Assembly: GCA_020049615.1 (NCBI GenBank)
Contig: JAIFKN010000079.1
Location: 1-8,682 of the forward strand
Source: a bacterium
GTDB lineage: Bacteria > Planctomycetota > UBA11346
DNA length: 8,682 bases
Direction of reading: 5' to 3'
Position numbers and translations under genes: made by a program. Shown piece after piece: positions 1-5,993 of this stretch. The notes beneath the pieces were generated by a model, which worked only from the letters and a program-made list of their open reading frames with translations, was not told the DNA's origin and searched no databases. Positions within the stretch are counted from its first letter, which is position 1; each line of letters begins with the position of its first letter.

Positions 1-34
1 CGTGCTCTCCGTCAGCGAGTGCCACCCTGGTCAT
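1..34 (-). CDS. Possible 5' end of a divergent response-regulator-like gene (partial)
   Basis: Reading leftward from an ATG at 34 gives MTRVALADGEH and stays open to the window edge. Only eleven codons are visible. The pattern (basic residue, RVALAD, then a small and an acidic residue) resembles the first beta strand and acidic pocket of receiver domains, as in NarL/LuxR-type response regulators that often start like MxRVxLADDH. A purine-rich GGAAGG lies directly against the ATG, which is too close for a normal ribosome binding site. It would be well spaced for the in-frame GTG at 25-23, giving a start three codons later. A response regulator divergent from a histidine kinase would be a sensible partner. 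The stretch is so short that the match could be chance, and nothing downstream of the first strand can be checked. Confidence 0.3.
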   Translation of the reverse strand, partial: MTRVALADGEH

Positions 35-129
35 CCTTCCAGGTATGCCTACCAGGAAAGCCAGCAGCGACGATTTTGGTCTTACCAGGCAATGGGGGCA
101 GGCCCGGCGGGGCCGCGGGGGCGAAGCCC
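35..129. promoter_or_regulatory. Non-coding region upstream of the kinase gene, with short repeats
   Basis: This stretch is less GC-rich than the rest of the window, including a TTTT run at 74-77. Read in the kinase frame it uses codons rare in these genes (CTA, TTA, GGA, ATT), so it looks intergenic. It contains a direct repeat TACCAGG at 50-56 and 83-89, 33 bp apart or about three helical turns. The opposite-orientation CCTGGT lies at 26-31. Two small inverted repeats are present: GGTA-tgcc-TACC at 42-53 and TGGT-ctt-ACCA at 77-87. These could be operator half-sites for control of the kinase gene and a divergent neighbour. No convincing -35/-10 pair and no known riboswitch core was recognised. 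Confidence 0.35.
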
Positions 130-2349
130 ATGAGCAGACAGCCGATCATGGACGGCGGTCACCGGCTGCCTAGAACGGGAGCAGTGAGCAGGACCCTGCA
201 TGAAGGACGCGATCCGCGCCGGCTGATGCCGGTGCTGTGGGGGCTGTTCGCCATCTATGCGGTTGGCGTCATCTTCGTCGCCTGGCATTTCGACCGCTCG
301 ACGCGACGGATGGTGCGCGAGCAGATTGACGCCCAGCTGCGCATCGGGGTGCATCTGGCGGTGGCGGCCTTCCCCGAGGGTCTGCGCGCCCGGGCGGAGG
401 ATCCCGGCAGCATCCCGTTGGCCGAGGACCGCCAGTACCTGCAGCGGGCCAACCAGCTCTGCAGCGGTTCAGGATTGGCCTACCTCTACGCCATGTACCT
501 CGACGGCGAGGCGGTGAAACAGCTTTGGAGCAGCGATTTCACCAACGAACTGGGCGACGGGCCCGAGACCTGGTTCGGCCGCGTCTATCCCGGCGCCGCC
601 GACGCGGCCAAGGAGGCCATCCGGCGGGGCGAAGGCCTGCATTACGCGACCTACACCGACGAGTACGGCGCTTTCCGGGGCGCCTACCTCGGCCTGACCG
701 ATCCCGGCGGGCGCAGGTGGGCGATCGGCGCCGACCTGACCCTGGCCGCGGTGGACGCCACCCTGGCGCGCAACCGCCGCGATGTGCTGTGGGCCGGGGC
801 GATCGGGCTGCTCGCCGGGATCTTCCTTGCCGGCGGACTGCATGCGGTGCTGCGCCAGCTCGGCCGCGCCCGCCGCGACCTCGGCCTGCTCGCCGAGGTG
901 GCGCATGCCACTGGCCATGCCGTGCTGCTGGCCGATCCCGGGCGCAACGTGGTGTGGGCCAACGCCGCCTGTGCACACCACCTCGGCGTCGACTCCGGCA
1001 AGGTGGTCGGCCGTCCGCTCGGCTGGCTGCTGGCTTCCGCCGAGCCGGAAGCGCTGCGCCGCATGCTCGACGCAGGCGGCTCGTGCGAGCTTGCCGGTCC
1101 GGGCAAGCCGGGAGCCTCGTGGCTGCTGGCCGACGTCCGGCCGGTGCCGCATCCCGGCGGCCCGCCGTGGCTGGTCTGCCTGCTGCGCGACCTCACCGAG
1201 CATCAGGTCATCGAGGCCGAATTGCGCGGCGCCCGCGAGCGCGCCGAGGCCGCTGCAGCAGCCAAGACCGCCTTCCTCGCCAATATGAGCCATGAGATCC
1301 GCACCCCGCTCAACGGCATGCTCGGCATGACCGGGCTGCTGCTGGAGGGCGATCTCGATGCCCGGCGGCGCGAACTGGTCGAGGTGGTGCATCGCAGTGG
1401 CGAGGCCCTGCTGCAACTGCTCGGGGACATCCTCGACCTCAGCAAGATGGAGGCCCAGGCGATGCGCATCGAGCCGCATCCCTGCGAGGTGGCGACCCTC
1501 GTCGCCGACGTGGTGGCGTTGTTCCGGCCCAGCGCCGAGGCCAAGGGTCTGGCCATGAGCCTGGTCTGCGACCCCCCCGGAGCGCACTGGCTGCAGGTCG
1601 ATCAGCTGCGCTTGCGGCAGGTGGTCGGCAACCTGATCGGCAACGCGGTGAAGTTCTGCGACAAGGGCGGCATTACGGTGCGGCTCGCTTCGCAGCCCAC
1701 GAGCGCCGGCCGGCGCAAGCTGACCATCGCGGTGGAGGATACCGGCATAGGCATCCCGCTCGGCCGCCAGGACGAGCTGTTCAAGCCCTTCGTGCAGATC
1801 GACAGCAGCCTCACGCGCCGCGCCGGCGGCACCGGCCTGGGCCTGGCGATCAGCCGCCGGCTGGTCGAACTGATGGGCGGCAGCATCGCGCTGGCTTCCG
1901 AGGCCGGGGTCGGCAGCACCTTCACCGTCGAGCTGGAACTGCCCGAGGTGGCGCATCCGTCGGACCTGCACCCGAGCCAGCCGCGCGCCCGTCGTCGCGG
2001 CCGCGTGCTGGTGGCTGAAGGTCGGCGGACCAACCGCACCGTCGCCAGCCTGCTCCTGCGTGGCCAGGGCGTGGAGGATGTCGAGCAGAGCGAGGACGCT
2101 GCCGAGACCGTGGCGCAGGCCCTGGGCTCGCCCTGCGCTCTGGTCCTGGTCGACCTCGAACTGCCCGGCGGAGCCGGCCAGGTGCGCGCCGCCCTGCGCG
2201 CCGCCGCCCCGGCGAGCCGGCCGGTCCCGCTGATCGCGCTGCTGGCTCCGGGCATGGATCTGCCCGAGGGCTTTGACGGCAGCCTGGTCCGACCCGTCAC
2301 CGCCGAGTCGCTGCGCCCGCTTCTCGACCGCTGGTGTCCGCTGGCCTAG
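130..2349 (+). CDS. Membrane-bound hybrid sensor histidine kinase with PAS domain and degenerate receiver
   Basis: This protein should sense an extracytoplasmic signal and autophosphorylate on histidine using ATP. From the ATG at 130 it has 739 residues. Transmembrane segments lie near 33-54 and 219-241 and flank a sensor domain of about 165 residues. That domain ends in a YTDEYGAFRGAYL...GADL stretch typical of PAS-like/Cache-type sensors. A cytoplasmic PAS domain follows (about 252-365), then a helical linker and HisKA with SHEIRTPLNGML (phospho-accepting His388). The HATPase domain has its N-box at 498-508 (Asn505), DTGIGI at 537-542 and GGTGLGL at 566-572. The C-terminal receiver-like domain (about 624-735) keeps the phosphoacceptor position (Asp675) but is otherwise degenerate. 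The start is uncertain: an open frame reaches back to ATG 19, but rare codons before about 180 argue against it. GTG 184 and ATG 226, just before the first membrane helix, are alternatives. No start has a good Shine-Dalgarno site. The gene converges on the FecR-like gene. Confidence 0.92.
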   Translation: MSRQPIMDGGHRLPRTGAVSRTLHEGRDPRRLMPVLWGLFAIYAVGVIFVAWHFDRSTRRMVREQIDAQLRIGVHLAVAAFPEGLRARAEDPGSIPLAEDRQYLQRANQLCSGSGLAYLYAMYLDGEAVKQLWSSDFTNELGDGPETWFGRVYPGAADAAKEAIRRGEGLHYATYTDEYGAFRGAYLGLTDPGGRRWAIGADLTLAAVDATLARNRRDVLWAGAIGLLAGIFLAGGLHAVLRQLGRARRDLGLLAEVAHATGHAVLLADPGRNVVWANAACAHHLGVDSGKVVGRPLGWLLASAEPEALRRMLDAGGSCELAGPGKPGASWLLADVRPVPHPGGPPWLVCLLRDLTEHQVIEAELRGARERAEAAAAAKTAFLANMSHEIRTPLNGMLGMTGLLLEGDLDARRRELVEVVHRSGEALLQLLGDILDLSKMEAQAMRIEPHPCEVATLVADVVALFRPSAEAKGLAMSLVCDPPGAHWLQVDQLRLRQVVGNLIGNAVKFCDKGGITVRLASQPTSAGRRKLTIAVEDTGIGIPLGRQDELFKPFVQIDSSLTRRAGGTGLGLAISRRLVELMGGSIALASEAGVGSTFTVELELPEVAHPSDLHPSQPRARRRGRVLVAEGRRTNRTVASLLLRGQGVEDVEQSEDAAETVAQALGSPCALVLVDLELPGGAGQVRAALRAAAPASRPVPLIALLAPGMDLPEGFDGSLVRPVTAESLRPLLDRWCPLA

Positions 2350-3470
2350 GGCTCCCAGCCGGTCGGCGGCGGCCGTGGCGCCGGCACCGGTGCAGCGGCC
2401 GGAGTGCAGTCCGGTGCCGGCCAAGCTCCCGGCCAGCGGCCGAGCGAGGCGCCGTCCGCCAGGATCTCGAGGTGGCCGGGGCGCCGCCGCAGTTCGAGTT
2501 GGACCGACCAGGGTATGTCGCAGTCGAGGCCGGTGAGGCGCCCCTCTCCCCGCAGGCGTCCGTGGGCATGGCTCAGGATCGCGTCGGGCCAGATGGTCCG
2601 GCGTATCGCAGGCGGTTCGGCCGGCGCCAGCCAGATGCTCCACCACGGCGCGGTCCCTTCTGGCCAGGCCCACGACCCAGTGGCACCGCGGGCGGTGCCC
2701 ACGGCGATGGCCGTCGCGGCGGCGCCGCCGGGGGCGAGGAGCGGAGCGCCGGCGAGGGCGGCGACGACGGCCGCTCCGTCCTCGACCTGGATGGCGGCGC
2801 GGTCGCCGGCGGCGAGGGTCAGGGCGCCATCGGGCAGGGCTACCAGCATGGGTCCGGAAGCGGTGGCGGAACCGGCAGCCAGGGCGCATTGATCGCCGCC
2901 GATCACCGCGCTGGCCGGACCGCTCAGCACCATGCCGCCGCCGGCGCTCCAGCTCAGGCGCAGGCGCGTTCCGGCCGGGACGGTGAGCGCACCGGCGCGC
3001 ACTGCGCTGCCGGCGACCAGGGCCGCGCCGTCCAGCAGCACCACGCCCTCGACGCGGCTGGCGACGGCCGGCGGTGGCGGGGCAGCCGGGATGGCCAGCC
3101 ACAAGGCGAGGGCCATCCCGGCGACCAGACCTGCGGCCAGGACGGCCACGGCGCGGCGGGGCCGCGGCGGTGGTGGTGGGGCGATCAGCGGGGCGATGGC
3201 CGGAGCCGGTGCGCCGATGCGCACCGCCACCGCGCGCGCCACCGCCTTGCCGTCCTCGCCCATGCGCAGCGCAACCTGGCCGATGAACACCGCGGGCTCG
3301 ACCGCGCGCAGGGCGGCAGCGGTGTCGATCTCGCGCCAGGCGGCGGCGGCGGTGGCGGGACCATCCACCGGATGCTGCAGCAGGCCGAGCAGCTCGCCCT
3401 GCCCAGCGGCGTCGAGGTCGCCGCTGGCGAAGGCGGCGGCCAGCTCGGCGGCGCGTTCGGCGGCGCTCAT
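2346..3470 (-). CDS. FecR-like transmembrane protein, putative anti-sigma regulator
   Basis: This 374-residue protein probably sits in the inner membrane and controls the sigma factor encoded just upstream. Residues 1-80 form an Ala-rich, helical cytoplasmic part resembling the N-terminus of FecR/anti-sigma proteins. A Pro-rich stretch (88-105) precedes a single membrane helix at about 107-127. Residues 138-235 read as a FecR-type beta domain, with repeated G-x-V, AGTRLRLSW and DGALTLAAGDRAAIQV strands. Residues 265-350 are a Trp-rich beta-looking segment I do not recognise; it might be a reduced lectin- or LamG-like fold. The tail is rich in Pro and Ala. The start is fixed by its ATGA overlap with the sigma gene stop, so translation is probably coupled. 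Whether it inhibits or activates the sigma factor cannot be read from sequence. No Cys/His zinc motif of the ZAS type is visible. Confidence 0.8.
   Translation of the reverse strand: MSAAERAAELAAAFASGDLDAAGQGELLGLLQHPVDGPATAAAAWREIDTAAALRAVEPAVFIGQVALRMGEDGKAVARAVAVRIGAPAPAIAPLIAPPPPPRPRRAVAVLAAGLVAGMALALWLAIPAAPPPPAVASRVEGVVLLDGAALVAGSAVRAGALTVPAGTRLRLSWSAGGGMVLSGPASAVIGGDQCALAAGSATASGPMLVALPDGALTLAAGDRAAIQVEDGAAVVAALAGAPLLAPGGAAATAIAVGTARGATGSWAWPEGTAPWWSIWLAPAEPPAIRRTIWPDAILSHAHGRLRGEGRLTGLDCDIPWSVQLELRRRPGHLEILADGASLGRWPGAWPAPDCTPAAAPVPAPRPPPTGWEP
2380..2421. repeat. Perfect 11-bp inverted repeat near the convergent gene ends, possible terminator hairpin
   Basis: GCCGGCACCGG at 2380-2390 is the exact reverse complement of CCGGTGCCGGC at 2411-2421, around a 20-nt loop. 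The loop holds two TGCA copies (2391-2394 and 2405-2408) that could extend the pairing. The repeat begins 31 bases after the kinase stop codon and lies inside the 3' coding end of the FecR-like gene, in the codons for its Pro/Ala-rich tail. There is no T-run on either side, so it is not a classical intrinsic terminator. A very stable GC hairpin could still block or protect the kinase transcript's 3' end. In DNA this GC-rich, a fortuitous repeat is possible. Confidence 0.4.
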
Positions 3471-4054
3471 GGCTGGACCCCGGCGCGGGCCTCGGCGCAC
3501 TCGCGCAGCTTGCGCTGCAGGCGCGACATGCGCTGGCGGCAGGCGTCGGGCTGGATGCCCAGCTCGCCGGCGGCGGACTCGCAGGTCAGGCCCTGGAAGT
3601 GCACCAGATCGATGAGCTGGCGGTGCTCCTCGCCGAGGCCGGCGAGGCAGGCGCGCAGGGCCTCGAGCAGAGCTTCGCGCGGCTGCTCGGCCGGCCGCTG
3701 GCGCAGCAGCTCCTGGCGCAGCAGGTCGGGCAGGTTGCGGCGCTCGCGGTCCTGGCGGCGCTGGCGGTCGATCAGGCGGCTGCGGGCGATGGCCAGCAGC
3801 CAGGCCCGCGGGCTGGTGCCGGGGCGGTACTGGGCCCGCTTCTCCCAGGCGGTGGCGTAGGCCTCCTGGGCCAGCTCCTCGGCCAGGTCGTGGTCGGCGG
3901 TGTCGCGCACCAGCACGGCGCGCACCGCGTACTGCGTGCCCTCGACCACCCGGCCATAGGCCTGGGCGTCGCCGAGCTGCGCCGCCTGCATCCACGCGTC
4001 GAGGTCCTCGTCGGCCACGCAGGCCAGGGTAGGCCCGCCGTCCAGCCGGTCCAT
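3467..4054 (-). CDS. ECF-type RNA polymerase sigma factor (sigma-70 family)
   Basis: This 195-residue protein has the two-domain layout of extracytoplasmic-function sigma factors and should direct RNA polymerase to a small regulon. Region 2 spans about residues 20-100. It includes DHDLAEELAQEAYATAWEK, the usual acidic region 2.2 pattern, and SPRAWLLAIARSRLIDRQRR, the region 2.3/2.4 core and -10 recognition helix. A charged linker (about 101-125) joins it to region 4 (about 130-185), where GLTCESAAGELGIQPDACRQ forms the helix-turn-helix for -35 recognition. The pattern resembles the Rhodopirellula/Verrucomicrobium-type sigma family, which is a family-level impression only. The start at ATG 4054 lacks a strong Shine-Dalgarno site, and the in-frame GTG at 4018 (VADEDLDAW) is a possible alternative. 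It overlaps the FecR-like gene by four bases and is divergent from the MoxR operon, a typical sigma/anti-sigma arrangement. Confidence 0.9.
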   Translation of the reverse strand: MDRLDGGPTLACVADEDLDAWMQAAQLGDAQAYGRVVEGTQYAVRAVLVRDTADHDLAEELAQEAYATAWEKRAQYRPGTSPRAWLLAIARSRLIDRQRRQDRERRNLPDLLRQELLRQRPAEQPREALLEALRACLAGLGEEHRQLIDLVHFQGLTCESAAGELGIQPDACRQRMSRLQRKLRECAEARAGVQP

Positions 4055-4100
4055 CTGTCACATATGACCCCGGCTTGGCGTTCACGGCGCGGAGGTCGAC
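4055..4100. promoter_or_regulatory. 46-bp divergent spacer between the sigma gene and the MoxR operon
   Basis: Both directions of transcription must be controlled from this spacer or from within the flanking 5' codons. It contains an AT-richer core with the inverted repeat GTCA-CATA-TGAC at 4057-4068, directly before the sigma start codon. A GGAGG ribosome binding site lies at 4091-4095, five bases before the MoxR ATG. On the - strand a GAAC lies about 25 bases before the sigma ATG and recalls the -35 element of ECF-dependent promoters. The matching -10 is not convincing, and such a promoter would leave almost no leader. The region is a reasonable candidate for a shared operator or an autoregulated ECF promoter. 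Confidence 0.4.
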
Positions 4101-5105
<1,005 letters not shown>

Positions 5106-5111
5106 CCCGCC

Positions 5112-5993
5112 ATGCCCCTGCTCGACGAGGTCCAGCGCGAGGTGCTCGGCCGCCTCGGGCGGCTGTCGGTGACCGCCCGCCAGGCGGTCGAGGGGGCGTT
5201 GGCCGGGCGCCACCGCTCGCTGCGGCGCGGCCTCTCGGTCGAGTTCGCCGGCCACCGGCCCTACCAGCCGGGTGACGACCTGCGCCGCCTCGACTGGGCG
5301 GTGTGGGCGCGCAGCGACCGCTACGAGGTGCGCGAATACGAGGAGGAGACGCGTCTGCGCGCCACCCTCGTCCTCGACGCCTCCGGCTCGATGGCGTGGG
5401 GCGGCAAGATGGCCTGGGCCCGCGCTCTCGCCGCCGCCCTCGCCGTGCTGATGGTGCGCGCCCGCGACCAGGTCGGCTTGGCGGTGGTCGATGCGGCGGT
5501 GCGCACCGCCCTGCCGCCCTCCTCGGCCGAACCCGCCCTCCTCCGCCTGATCGACGCCATCGACGAGGCCAAGCCGGCCGGGCCGACCGGCATCGGGCCG
5601 GCGCTCGAGGCGGTGGCCGGGCGGCTGACCCGGCGCGGCTTGGTCATCGCCGTCACCGACGCGCTGTGCGATCCCGCCGACCTCGCGCGCGGCCTCGCCC
5701 ACCTCCGCCACCGCCGCCAGGAGGTGCGCCTGTTCGTCGTCCGCGATCCGGCCGAGGAGGACTTCCCCTTCGCCGGCGCCCTGGCGGTGCACGGGCTCGA
5801 GGGCGAGGCGCGCCTGCGCATCGACGCCGAACGCGTCCGCGCCGCCTACCGGGCGGTGGCGCGCGGCCACCGCCGCGATCTCGCCCGCGCCTGCGCCGAC
5901 AACGGCTGCCCGCTGCACTGGTGCTCGTGCCGCGACGACCTCGCCCTGGTCCTCGCCAGCGTCCTCGGCGGCGAAGAGGATGGCGGGCGATGA
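5112..5993 (+). CDS. DUF58-family protein with vWA (MIDAS) fold
   Basis: This 293-residue, apparently soluble protein is the usual partner encoded next to MoxR. The signature DUF58 block lies at about 41-80, with FAGHRPYQPGDDLRRLDW followed by YEVREYEEET. The vWA-like part then begins with the MIDAS motif DASGS (Asp89, Ser91, Ser93). The second MIDAS ligand is probably Thr159 (PTGIGPAL), and the third motif is VTDAL with Asp183. All metal-site positions are therefore present, so divalent cation binding is likely. A small Cys cluster sits near the C-terminus (Cys261, Cys266, Cys271, Cys273), with unknown meaning. The gene begins six bases after the MoxR stop without a clear Shine-Dalgarno site, which suggests translational coupling. 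Its own stop overlaps the next start in ATGA. The exact role is unknown; the family is linked to MoxR-dependent envelope or stress functions. Confidence 0.93.
   Translation: MPLLDEVQREVLGRLGRLSVTARQAVEGALAGRHRSLRRGLSVEFAGHRPYQPGDDLRRLDWAVWARSDRYEVREYEEETRLRATLVLDASGSMAWGGKMAWARALAAALAVLMVRARDQVGLAVVDAAVRTALPPSSAEPALLRLIDAIDEAKPAGPTGIGPALEAVAGRLTRRGLVIAVTDALCDPADLARGLAHLRHRRQEVRLFVVRDPAEEDFPFAGALAVHGLEGEARLRIDAERVRAAYRAVARGHRRDLARACADNGCPLHWCSCRDDLALVLASVLGGEEDGGR

Noticed and set aside
19..129. Earlier ATG at 19 for the kinase
   Set aside because: The added residues contain rare codons and no domain, and the DNA has intergenic character.
1..183. Riboswitch or structured leader upstream of the kinase
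   Set aside because: I looked for a cyclic-di-GMP (GEMM-type) core and other familiar conserved blocks and found none. Only short 4-6 bp hairpins are visible.
469..3102. Long antisense open frame opposite the kinase and FecR-like genes
   Set aside because: The translation is low-complexity, rich in Gly, Ala, Arg and Gln, with no domain. Extreme GC content removes stop codons from shadow frames.
5303..5989. Upstream extension of the BatA-like frame
   Set aside because: It overlaps DUF58 in another frame and encodes an Arg/Pro-rich shadow. The BatA N-terminus starts cleanly at 5990.
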